Assembly (NCBI RefSeq): GCF_963082655.1
Contig: NC_081554.1
Span: forward strand, 122,339,869 to 122,403,868
From: Stomoxys calcitrans
Lineage: Eukaryota > Arthropoda > Insecta > Diptera > Muscidae
DNA: 64,000 nt
Direction: 5' to 3'
Below are positions 9,906-19,911 of this stretch, piece by piece. Each line of letters starts with the position of its first letter. Position 1 is the stretch's first letter. The notes under the pieces are model-generated. The model saw nothing but the letters and a program-made list of their open reading frames with translations. It searched no databases and was not told the DNA's origin. The position numbers and the translations under genes were made by a program.

Positions 9906-12828
9906 TTTGAAGTGTATTTTCTTGAATGTGAATTCCTTAGTGTCTCGCCAGAAGAGACACTACTTGGAGCTGTTTGTGAGGGAGCACAGACCTGATGTAC
10001 TACTGATAGCCGAGACGAAGTTATCAGCTAGGCACACATATGGTCTGCAGGGCTATACGGTCTTTAGGCAGGATCGGAGAGGGGGCAGCGCCGGTGGTGG
10101 TACGGCGATATGCTTGACGGACAGGTTGAGTGGGGAGAGGCTTGCGTCGGATTTCGGAAACGTCGAGGCTACAGTAGTCAGGATCAAAGGGACCGGGGGC
10201 AGGAGCGTCGTTGCCATGTCGTTGTACTTACGGCCGACTGAGGCGCTGGGAGTGGGAAGCCTCGATGCGGTCGAGGCAGTCATTGGGACTGATGAGGCGG
10301 TCATAGGCGCAGATCTTAATGCCAAGCATGGCTCATGGGGTGGGGTCCAGATGAACACAAGGGGGAGGGCGCTCTACGAGTGGCTGCTGTCGTGCCCGTC
10401 TTTGCTGGTTAGACCTACGGTTGGGCCGACAAGGTGTGCGATGGGGACAGGGTCGTATATAGACATGATTCTGACTACTGTGGGTATTCGACCTACAGAG
10501 GGTGCCATGAGGAGGGGTGGACTGAGGATCGTGGATTTTGAATCCGATCATAAGGCGGTGGTGTTAGAGGCCACAACTATTGGGTTGCGGGCTGGAGAGA
10601 GGGTGGAGGTCTATGATTTCAATAGGATGGATGTCAGGGCCTTCAATCGGAAACTGGCCGAGAGGCTTGGATCGGAATTGCTCCCTAGGGATCGCAATGT
10701 GTTGCCGGCTGAGATAGATGAGGCAGTTGGAAAGCTTTCATCTGCTATTAATCAGACCATGGTAGAGACCATTAGGAAGGTTACGCCAAAGAGAGATGGG
10801 TTGCCGGAACTGCCGCCCGACATTTTGGATTTGATCCGCCAAAAGAAGACGCTCAGGAGGAGAGTGCATAGGACTCTTGACCCGCAAGGCTACACCACTG
10901 CGAAGGCTGTTATCAAGAGGATGAATAAACTGATTGGCGAGCGGATAGCAAGGTTTGAAGAGGAGTATTACCTTCGAAGGCTGCAGGCCATCTCCGCAGA
11001 CAAGGACATGTACAGAAAGGTGAAGGGGCTGAGTGGTGCCCTAAGGAGAAGGGGAATCGATGACTTGGTGGACTCGGGTGGCAGGAGAGCTGTGGCCGAT
11101 CGAGAAAAGGCCGAGATACTAGCTAGTGAATTTGCGAGAATACAGGGGACTGCTGTAGCCGGATACGCCCCTGATGACGATGAAGAGCCCTTGGCACCTA
11201 TGGTGGATTTTGGCACAGACTATTTTGCAGATGGGACAGTGATCCCGGGATCGACCGCAGTACCGTTACGGCTGGTCAAAGTGGAGGAAATAGGAGCCTA
11301 TCTCAAGAGGCTAAATAACAAAAAGAGTTGTGGAGAAGACGGAATCCCGAATTTTGTTCTGAAGAGGGCTGGCAGAGGGGCATGGTCTGCCCTGACCCTA
11401 ATATTCAACCACTCATTAAATGTTGGATATTTCCCTAAGGAGTGGAAGGTGTCCAAGGTTGTCGCAGTACCTAAACCGGGCAAGGATCCCACTGACCCAG
11501 GTGGATATAGGCCAATCTCGCTTCTATCGAACGTGGGGAAGCTGTTTGAGATAGTGATTCTGGAGAGGCTGAACGAACATCTCGATACGGAGGCTGTTCT
11601 TGGCGATTGCCAATTTGGTTTTAGAAGGCAGACCTCGACGGTACATGCACTGATGACCCTGACGGACAGGGTGACAAGAAGGTTGAACGACCGCTGTGCT
11701 ACCATAGCCGTCAGCTTGGATTTCCAGAAGGCCTTCGATACCGTGTGGCAGATGGGTATTGTAGAGAAGATGAGGACATTCGGTTTCGATCGGTATGTTG
11801 TTGCCTTGGTGGGGGAGTACCTCAGAGGCAGATCATTTGCTGTGGCCTTAGGGACCGTTAGGTCTGATACGAGGGCCGTGATGGCGGGGGTACCACAGGG
11901 CTCGGTGCTGGGCCCTGTACTGTACAACATATACTTAGCAGATATTCCTCTCCCACAGGGAGGGGAACTTCTGCTAATATATGCGGACGACATAATGGTG
12001 GCGTCCACTCATGCCAGCGCGAGGATAGCTGAGAGGAATTTGACCAGGTACCTGGAGACCCTCAGGATTTATTTCGACAGATGGAGACTCTCGCTCAACG
12101 TGGAGAAGTGCAGAACGATTATGTTCAAGGGCATCAAGAAGCGGATATTCAAGAACGCTAGGGGATATATACCTAGGGTGACCATCGGAGGGGAGGTGAT
12201 TGCTAATGCAAGGGTCCTGAAGTACCTGGGCATTGTATTTCAAGAGGACATGACCTATACGCGTCATGTGGACCATGTCATGGCGAAGGGTAGGATGGCT
12301 TTCCAGGCATTGTACAGTGCCCTCGCGGGAAGGGGAGGCCTGAGCCGGAGGGTTAAACTGGCCATATATAGACAGATTGTGCGTCCGTCGATGTCATACG
12401 GATTCCCGATATGGTTCTCCATATCATCTCATCAGATGGAGAGGATTCGGATGTTGGAGAGAAGGATCCTTAGATATTGTCTGGATCTCAGATGCAGGAT
12501 GGATGAGGAAGGGCACTGGATCAGGCCTAGCTGTAGGAGGATATATGAATTGAGCGCTTTGGGCCGGATCGATGTATTTATGACACGGACTGCCCTTGAT
12601 CAACTCTCGAAATGCTCCAGCCATCCAAATGAGATGGTAAGGGGCTGCGCTGTCTCTGATGAGACTTTTGACCGATACATTCGACAAGGGGCATACTTAC
12701 CCCCGGCCTCCTTGTTAAACATGTCCGAGAATGGGAAACTTTACGATGAGAATGGTCGGCTGCTGTTTTATCATAGACGGTTCCGAACATACGGTTTTGA
12801 CGATCTTGTTTATCGTACTTCGCAATGA
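9898..12828 (+). CDS. Element B ORF2: APE endonuclease and reverse transcriptase
   Basis: 976 aa. The endonuclease has VNSL at 11-14, the catalytic Glu in LLIAETK (39), GADLNAKHGSWGG (138-149) and SDH at 216-218. The reverse transcriptase has GYRPISLLSN near 537, SLDFQKAFDTVW with the first catalytic Asp at 608, GVPQGSVLGPVLYN near 664 and YADD at 695-698. The C-terminus ends in LFYHRR plus a short tail. All catalytic residues visible by eye are present, so the copy may be active. The element E protein differs at about two positions. This endonuclease is the best candidate for the determinant of promoter-specific insertion. Confidence 0.95.
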   Translation: MTSLKCIFLNVNSLVSRQKRHYLELFVREHRPDVLLIAETKLSARHTYGLQGYTVFRQDRRGGSAGGGTAICLTDRLSGERLASDFGNVEATVVRIKGTGGRSVVAMSLYLRPTEALGVGSLDAVEAVIGTDEAVIGADLNAKHGSWGGVQMNTRGRALYEWLLSCPSLLVRPTVGPTRCAMGTGSYIDMILTTVGIRPTEGAMRRGGLRIVDFESDHKAVVLEATTIGLRAGERVEVYDFNRMDVRAFNRKLAERLGSELLPRDRNVLPAEIDEAVGKLSSAINQTMVETIRKVTPKRDGLPELPPDILDLIRQKKTLRRRVHRTLDPQGYTTAKAVIKRMNKLIGERIARFEEEYYLRRLQAISADKDMYRKVKGLSGALRRRGIDDLVDSGGRRAVADREKAEILASEFARIQGTAVAGYAPDDDEEPLAPMVDFGTDYFADGTVIPGSTAVPLRLVKVEEIGAYLKRLNNKKSCGEDGIPNFVLKRAGRGAWSALTLIFNHSLNVGYFPKEWKVSKVVAVPKPGKDPTDPGGYRPISLLSNVGKLFEIVILERLNEHLDTEAVLGDCQFGFRRQTSTVHALMTLTDRVTRRLNDRCATIAVSLDFQKAFDTVWQMGIVEKMRTFGFDRYVVALVGEYLRGRSFAVALGTVRSDTRAVMAGVPQGSVLGPVLYNIYLADIPLPQGGELLLIYADDIMVASTHASARIAERNLTRYLETLRIYFDRWRLSLNVEKCRTIMFKGIKKRIFKNARGYIPRVTIGGEVIANARVLKYLGIVFQEDMTYTRHVDHVMAKGRMAFQALYSALAGRGGLSRRVKLAIYRQIVRPSMSYGFPIWFSISSHQMERIRMLERRILRYCLDLRCRMDEEGHWIRPSCRRIYELSALGRIDVFMTRTALDQLSKCSSHPNEMVRGCAVSDETFDRYIRQGAYLPPASLLNMSENGKLYDENGRLLFYHRRFRTYGFDDLVYRTSQ

Positions 12829-13330
12829 GAGATCCCCTATGGGGGAAATAGAATTTGGAGAGAATAATTTTATGACCTTTTTGTAAATACCTTAATAATT
12901 TTGCTTTCAAGAATGGATTGTTAATTTAAGTTTATGAACCTGTAAATATTATGTAAATACCTTTTTGAATTTTTGTTTTATTATGATTTCCTTTTTAGTT
13001 TTTGTTATGTAAATACGTTTTATTAGTTTTAAGTAGGAAATTTAAAAAAAAAAAAAAAACATTTGAGAGTTAGATCCTAGAGTTTTTCTTTACCTTTTTA
13101 CTAGGGCAAATATGATAAGAGACTCCACGGGCTTTTAAAGTGGAACTAGAATGAAATAAGGATAATGGGTTTGGCTGGCCTACCAAAAACATTAGTATAT
13201 AATTAGAATGTAAGAACTTTATAGAAATATATATATATATATGCTAAAGAAAATAAGACATAAGATCGTAGCTTATAAGGCAAAAATTGTTAAATGAAAA
13301 ATATGGTAAATAAATAAATAAATAAAAATG

Positions 13331-13342
13331 CGTAAGGCAACT
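13331..13342 (+). repeat. Target-site duplication of element B, right copy
   Basis: The second CGTAAGGCAACT runs straight into the native H3 leader ATTACAGTG. Confidence 0.93.
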
Positions 13343-13401
13343 ATTACAGTGTTAACAGTGTTTGTGTGCATATCGTGAAGTGAACTAAAAACCTCTAGTG
13401 A

Positions 13402-13815
<414 letters not shown>

Positions 13816-13859
13816 ATTATTGACATTTTAAAAGCCAACTTTTTTTTACAAAAACAATC

Positions 13860-13875
13860 GGTCCTTTTCAGGACC
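13860..13875 (+). promoter_or_regulatory. H3 mRNA 3' stem-loop (unit 1)
   Basis: GGTCCTTTTCAGGACC, flanked by CAATC upstream and ACAA downstream, followed by the purine-rich AAAAAAGAGAAAAAAA processing element. Confidence 0.95.
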
Positions 13876-15240
13876 ACAATATTTTTATAAAAAAGAGAAA
13901 AAAATTTATTCAAAACTTACACCTTTTTATTTTTATTAAAATAAATAAATATAGTCTTTTTTTGGGGATGGAAAAATACACTATTTATATTAAAAAAATT
14001 TTTTTCTTTTCTATGCGTTTTACTTTTGGTAATATTGGGTTTCAAAACATGGAGCGAAATCAAAAACTTTTTTTTAAAAAAAAATTATTTAATTTACTTT
14101 TTATGTTAAACTGAAAATTTTTATTTTCTATTAGCAACAGTATATTTGCTGTTATTCTTTTTGCAAAATTTGATTTTTCGTAGTAGCTACATAACAAGAA
14201 TGAATGAAGATAAAAACAGGCAGGCCAATACATTCGAGAGAATTTTAACCTTAAATAGATAATTTAGATACATTGAATATAAATTTTTTCTGTATTTTTT
14301 ATTATTTTTAAACAAATGATATTTTTTGCTATTCTAAAAACTGTTTTAAAAAGAATAAAATAGTATTTTAATATTTTAAATTATTAAAGGGAAATAGATT
14401 TCGTTCGGTATGCAACTGTTCTACATTTGCTTGCTTAGACAAGGGCATTTTTGAATTTGTGTTTAATTTCCAAAAAAAAATTATATATTTTTTTAAATTT
14501 GTGATTGCAACAATACATTGTTTAGAATTTACATTTTTAAATTTTTTATTTAGTTTCAAGTCCACTTTATATAGAAAAAAATATTTTATAATAAATGCAA
14601 TAGAGCTCACCGCACATTTTGCATAGCCAACGACGTTGGTATAACATAGCATCGTAATATTTTAGACTTTTCGTAACAAACGTACACTTTTTACAAATTA
14701 TGTAACATTTTAATAGAAATCTATCATTTCTATAATATTTTATGATAAAATTTTCCTAAAACATTTTTACATTAGAGCTTTCAAATTAATTTGCAGAAAA
14801 ACTTTTATTCATGGAAAATACGCCAATATGGTGAATTCAACTGTCATAGACTACATAATAAAATCGATTATTTCACTATGAAAATCATCCAAATTTTCAC
14901 TTTTTTTTACACTTCTTTCAAGAAAACATATCAAGATTCCATACTAAATTTTTATAAAAACCAATTTTCAATAAAAATTGGAAAATTTTTATAATTTAGT
15001 TACAATTTTATCATAACATTTTTATAAACTTTCAACTCAAACCCTTATAACTCGGTAACGCTTAAAGATAATTAACTCGGATTTTCTTTAATGATTAGCT
15101 GGATATCTCTACTAGAAGAATTGTATAAAAAATAAAAAGAAATTGTTACTATCTCATCGTAAAATGAATAATTCTGTGAAAACTTTTGTAAAAATTTTTA
15201 TTCGCTTCCACACAACGTTTCGCAAAATTTCGTAGTTGAC
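13876..15240. other. H3-H1 spacer (unit 1/2), AT-rich, candidate scaffold-attachment region
   Basis: Very AT-rich, with many A- and T-tracts. A hairpin at 14961-14981 has the arms CCAATTTT and AAAATTGG. No gene is evident. In Drosophila melanogaster the scaffold-attachment region of the histone repeat maps to the H1-H3 spacer; position and composition here fit, but this is inference. Confidence 0.6.
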
Positions 15241-15389
15241 TACTATGTACTTCTCATAATTTCGATGTACCCAGCCATCACTAGTCTAAAGGTTGAAACC
15301 ATATTTTCAACCAATCAGCGTACACCAGTAGTGAGTGTATATTTACAAAGTGTTAAAGTGTGTTTAAAAAGAAAAATATAAGTGAAATC
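15241..15389 (+). promoter_or_regulatory. H1 promoter (unit 2)
   Basis: A CCAATCAG box lies at 15311-15318, 72-79 bp before the ATG. There is no canonical TATAAA; the nearest AT stretch is TATATTTA at 15338-15345. This fits the TATA-less H1 promoters known in Drosophila, which use TRF2. No element is inserted in any of the six H1 promoters. Confidence 0.7.
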
Positions 15390-16070
15390 ATGTCTGACGC
15401 CGCCGTTGTTGAAGCCACCGCATCTCCAGTCGCCGCTGTTGAGAAAAAGGCACCTAAGAAAGCCGCTGCCAAGGCAAAGAAACCCTCTGCTGCCCCAAGC
15501 CATCCACCAACCCAACAAATGGTCGATGCTGCCATCAAAACATTGAAAGAACGTGGTGGTTCCTCATTGCCTGCCATCAAGAAATACTTGGCCAGCACAT
15601 ACAAAGTTGATGCTGTAAAATTGGCCCCATTCATCAAGAAGTACTTGAAGAGCGCTGTTGCTAGTGGAAAATTGATCCAAACTAAAGGTAAGGGTGCCTC
15701 CGGTTCATTCAAATTGTCCCCATCTGCCTCGAAGGAACCTAAAGCAAAGAGCGCTGAAAAGAAGAAGAAGGTCCCAGCCGGTGATAAGAAAAAGAAGGCA
15801 GCAGCACCCAAAAAGGCAGCCGGTGAAAAGAAAGCCGCTGCAAAGAAGCCTTCCGCTGCTAAAAAGACCGCCGAGAAGAAGAAGACCGAAAAGGCCAAGG
15901 CTAAAACTGCCAAAAAGACAGGTACAGTTAAAGCTAAACCCGCAAAAACAGCCGCCAAAGCATCAGCCACTAAACCAAAGGCACCCAAGGCAAAAACCAC
16001 CGCTGCCAAGCCCAAAAAGGCTGCCGCAGCAAAGAAGCCAGCTGCCAAGAAGACCGCCGCTAAGAAGTAA
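15390..16070 (+). CDS. His1: Linker histone H1 (unit 2)
   Basis: 226 aa from [10 protein letters not shown]; an in-frame GTG ten codons earlier is not a credible start. The protein has a short Ala/Lys N-tail, the winged-helix globular domain at about 37-110 ([20 protein letters not shown] through [10 protein letters not shown]) and a long Lys/Ala/Pro C-tail that neutralises linker DNA. It is about 30 residues shorter than Drosophila melanogaster H1, with the difference in the tails. The 3' stem-loop is at 16140-16155. Confidence 0.97.
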   Translation: MSDAAVVEATASPVAAVEKKAPKKAAAKAKKPSAAPSHPPTQQMVDAAIKTLKERGGSSLPAIKKYLASTYKVDAVKLAPFIKKYLKSAVASGKLIQTKGKGASGSFKLSPSASKEPKAKSAEKKKKVPAGDKKKKAAAPKKAAGEKKAAAKKPSAAKKTAEKKKTEKAKAKTAKKTGTVKAKPAKTAAKASATKPKAPKAKTTAAKPKKAAAAKKPAAKKTAAKK

Positions 16071-16139
16071 TTTTTCCATGCAAAATTACTTATCATGTCA
16101 AAATGATTATTTTCGATATTCGAAAGCAGTATATCTAAC

Positions 16140-16155
16140 AGCCCTTTTCAGGGCT
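16140..16155 (+). promoter_or_regulatory. H1 mRNA 3' stem-loop (unit 2)
   Basis: AGCCCTTTTCAGGGCT, with a 6-bp stem and TTTC loop, followed by AAAAAGAGACC. Confidence 0.95.
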
Positions 16156-16923
16156 ACAAAAAAATTTTTAAAAAGAGACCAAATTTAACTCAAACAATTT
16201 TTTAATTACCTAATAAATACTATGTTAATTTTAAGGGAAAAGCTAATCACAGCCCTTTTCGTAGCTGTAAAACATCTGTTGAAATCTTTTAATACCATTG
16301 TTACCTAATATGGGAATACATTACCCTTTAAGGAAATTTAAGTAATCACATGTTAAATGGGATTTTTTCCGCAACTGGATTAACTGTTTCACTTAGGGTC
16401 ATAAACCAAAGCAATTACTAAGAATTATGAAAATCACTTAATGTTAAAGAAAATCTCATTTAGCATACCTAACCAATAAGAGAGTGGCGTACAATATTCC
16501 CTTCAAAAATCGCACTTAGCATACCTATTTCATTCTTTACGAGCATACCTACCCATAGATCTCGCGTACAAACGCATAAGTCCACATATACATCTCTACA
16601 CCATTTCACGCTAACATACTAGTATACATCCCTAAAAAATTTAGTATCAACACACACGCTCACATATACTCGAACATCAATACAACGTTGCATACCGAGT
16701 GTTTGAGCATAAGAGCAATATGTGTTGATCATATTACTGTAGATGTAGATGGTGCTAAGCAAGGAGGGCAATATTAGAGTATGGGTAGTATACATATTTT
16801 ATTTTAAAAAAGTAATAAGGGCAATGTGAGGGTGAGTGGTAGATATATTTTTTCTTTAAATTTGTAAATATAAATTAATTTTAGTTGAATAACGAATTAA
16901 GTCTCTTTTTTAATTTATTTTGT
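16156..16923. other. H1-H2B convergent spacer (unit 2)
   Basis: No gene. It holds an imperfect second stem-loop-like sequence at 16250-16267 (CAGCCCTTTTCGTAGCTG) and three copies of AGCATACCTA at 16462-16471, 16518-16527 and 16542-16551. All other units carry the same spacer. Confidence 0.75.
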
Positions 16924-16939
16924 GGCCCTGAAAAGGGCC
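16924..16939 (-). promoter_or_regulatory. H2B mRNA 3' stem-loop (unit 2)
   Basis: On the minus strand GGCCCTTTTCAGGGCC, 47 bp past the H2B stop codon. Confidence 0.95.
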
Positions 16940-16985
16940 TTTGATGTTGTAGGGAAAATATTGTACGACGAAATAAGTATGCCAT

Positions 16986-17360
16986 TTACTTGGAGCTGGT
17001 GTACTTAGTAACGGCTTTGGTACCTTCACTGACAGCGTGCTTAGCCAACTCACCGGGCAATAATAGACGGACGGCAGTTTGGATTTCCCGACTGGTGATG
17101 GTGGAACGCTTGTTGTAGTGAGCCAAACGGGAGGCTTCGGCGGCGATACGTTCAAAGATATCGTTGACGAAACTGTTCATGATGCTCATGGCCTTTGAGG
17201 AGATACCAGTATCGGGATGGACTTGCTTCAACACTTTGTAAATGTAGATAGCATAACTCTCCTTACGCTTGGTGCGTCTCTTGGTCTTGTCACCCTTAGT
17301 GATGTTCTTTTGGGCTTTGCCGGCCTTCTTTGCTGCTTTACCACTGGCTTTTGGAGGCAT
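16986..17360 (-). CDS. His2B: Histone H2B (unit 2)
   Basis: 124 aa from [21 protein letters not shown] chose the ATG at 17360 rather than the in-frame GTG two codons earlier, because the family starts MPPK. The basic tail, histone fold ([20 protein letters not shown] onward) and C-terminal helix ending AVTKYTSSK are complete. It is one residue longer than the Drosophila protein, through a small change in the tail after QKNITK. It is divergent from H2A across a 268 bp shared promoter. Confidence 0.98.
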   Translation of the reverse strand: MPPKASGKAAKKAGKAQKNITKGDKTKRRTKRKESYAIYIYKVLKQVHPDTGISSKAMSIMNSFVNDIFERIAAEASRLAHYNKRSTITSREIQTAVRLLLPGELAKHAVSEGTKAVTKYTSSK

Positions 17361-18003
<643 letters not shown>

Positions 18004-18065
18004 ATTATCTACGAGCATCAAAGAAAAAATGTAAATACAGGCCATCGTATAAATCAACAACAATC

Positions 18066-18081
18066 CGTCCTTTTCAGGACG
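18066..18081 (+). promoter_or_regulatory. H2A mRNA 3' stem-loop (unit 2)
   Basis: CGTCCTTTTCAGGACG with downstream purine-rich element. Confidence 0.95.
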
Positions 18082-18942
18082 ACAAAAATTTTTTTAAAAG
18101 AGAAAAAACTATATCAAACCTTATTTTATCAAGAAAATTTACTTAAAAAATAGTTTTAAATAATAAATAAAATTTTAATTGTAGTTAAATTTAAAAAATA
18201 TTTTTTGGTCGATTTTTTTTTTCAGTGGATTTGGTAATTTGCTAGCAATTTCGTTATTCGAAATTTCCTTAAACAATCCTGTTTTAGGCGTAAATACAAA
18301 AAAATCTGCCATCTATTGTTTATAGGTAAACATTTTCAAATATGTTTACATCTTATCGACTATTGCAGGTCTTTTAATATACATGTCATAATTATCAGTT
18401 ATCAATTATCATGCATCAACATTTCGCCTATTTGCATACATTAACATAATAAGAATTTAGTTTTATCGACCCTACTCAAGATTATCGGCATTTAATAGGA
18501 TCAATGTTACCATTAGGGTACTGTAAAAACTATTTATTTTACATTTGAATATCACATGGTAATCATTGTTCATTTTCTGATGCTGAAAAAAATTGGCATA
18601 TGTAATAACAAAACATCGAAACGAAGTATCTACGATCGTCCCTCTTCGTACATTTGTGACAAAGTTAGCAGCTCCAAGCAAAGGAAACATTTAATGGTAG
18701 TATATGCGTGCATTTTGGTATCTGTGTGTATGTATGCTTTTTAGTGTTGTATACCATCGTTTCATCGTATTGTTCTAATGGCGTCGGTTTTAGTTTCGTC
18801 ATGTATGTATGTATATTATAGAAGCTACATTTTGGCCGACGGCAAATTGAAAAATGGTAATATTTATTTTCAAATAAATTTTATGTATTTTTTTTTAGTA
18901 AAAATTTATAACAAGATATATCTCTTTTTAAATATGTTTTGT
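18082..18942. other. H2A-H4 convergent spacer (unit 2)
   Basis: Same AT-rich spacer as 6394-7254; no gene seen. Confidence 0.8.
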
Positions 18943-18958
18943 GGTCCTGAAAAGGACC
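18943..18958 (-). promoter_or_regulatory. H4 mRNA 3' stem-loop (unit 2)
   Basis: GGTCCTTTTCAGGACC on the minus strand. Confidence 0.95.
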
Positions 18959-19015
18959 GATTGTTTTAGTTTTAAAGTTCTTAAAATTTTCTCCAAAATA
19001 GCGTCAAGATAATGT

Positions 19016-19354
<339 letters not shown>

Positions 19355-19375
19355 TCACAAGTTATGCACAAGAAC

Positions 19376-19389
19376 TAATACTTACCATG
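19376..19389 (-). repeat. Target-site duplication of element D1, gene-proximal copy
   Basis: CATGGTAAGTATTA on the minus strand, repeated at 21988-22001. Confidence 0.92.
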
Positions 19390-19807
19390 GATTCATGGAT
19401 TCATATTTATTTTCCAATTCACTTAAAATTATTTTACATTTCCATTGTAGTCCTATATACATATAATACTCAACATGCTTATTCTACATTTCTCTGAGTC
19501 TATAATAATTCCAAATAAATTCTAGCAAGGCCAGCCCAGCCGATTTACCATAAGTATCTATTCCCGAATGCACGGATACATTAAATCCTCCCCGAAAAAA
19601 TGGAAAAACAGGGAATGTAAAACCTACTATATAAAAACCTAAGCTAAACTATCACTAACTAAATCTAATAAAACCAAAACGAATAAAAGAAAGAAATGCG
19701 TCCATCGCAATAAAAGCAAAATAAAATAAAATAAAATGAACAAAATCATAAAGCTATATACATCTCCACAACTATCTACACTATTTACAATCAGACCACG
19801 GCACCCA

Positions 19808-19911
19808 CTGTGCCGTGGCGTATACCATATCATCCATGCCATATTGGCGGAATCTCCTGTGGTAGAAAAGGGTACGTCCCTCCGAGTCACAAAAATGCAT
19901 TTAATTCCCAT
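19808..19911 (-). pseudogene. Element D1 ORF2 remnant (start plus last residues)
   Basis: The ATG at 19911 overlaps the ORF1 end, as in the intact elements, and gives MGIKCIFV, matching the first residues of other ORF2 proteins. After about eight codons the sequence jumps, out of frame, to the last codons of ORF2 (LFYHRRFRQYGMDDMVYATAQ, about 19808-19870). The endonuclease and reverse transcriptase are gone. The usual TGA after the final Gln codon reads TGG here. Confidence 0.88.

Larger units (their letters stand above)
7904..13330 (+). mobile_element. Element B: full-length non-LTR retrotransposon in the H3 promoter
   Basis: A 5.4 kb element with both ORFs open and a 3' end of TAAA-type repeats ending AAAAATG, flanked by CGTAAGGCAACT. 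It is nearly identical to element E (33744-39155), which sits in an H4 promoter. The shared family sequence starts at 7943 (GCCGAGCAGCGCTCG); the first 39 bp (7904-7942, with an A10 run) are absent from E. The 5' UTR has a hairpin at 8012-8032. The 3' UTR has four TGTAAATA motifs and an A-run longer than in E. It is sense-oriented with H3. Confidence 0.96.

Noticed and set aside
13228..13243. TA-repeat near the end of element B as a replacement TATA box for H3
   Set aside because: It lies about 100 bp from the H3 target site, not at the 21 bp spacing seen natively; no evidence of use.
14368..14994. Possible small genes in the H3-H1 spacer
   Set aside because: Low-complexity AT-rich ORFs without start context or recognisable motifs.
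15353..16096. 247-codon antisense ORF opposite H1, repeated in each unit
   Set aside because: It is the reverse of the Lys/Ala-rich H1 coding sequence; low-complexity Phe/Ala-rich product and no independent signals.
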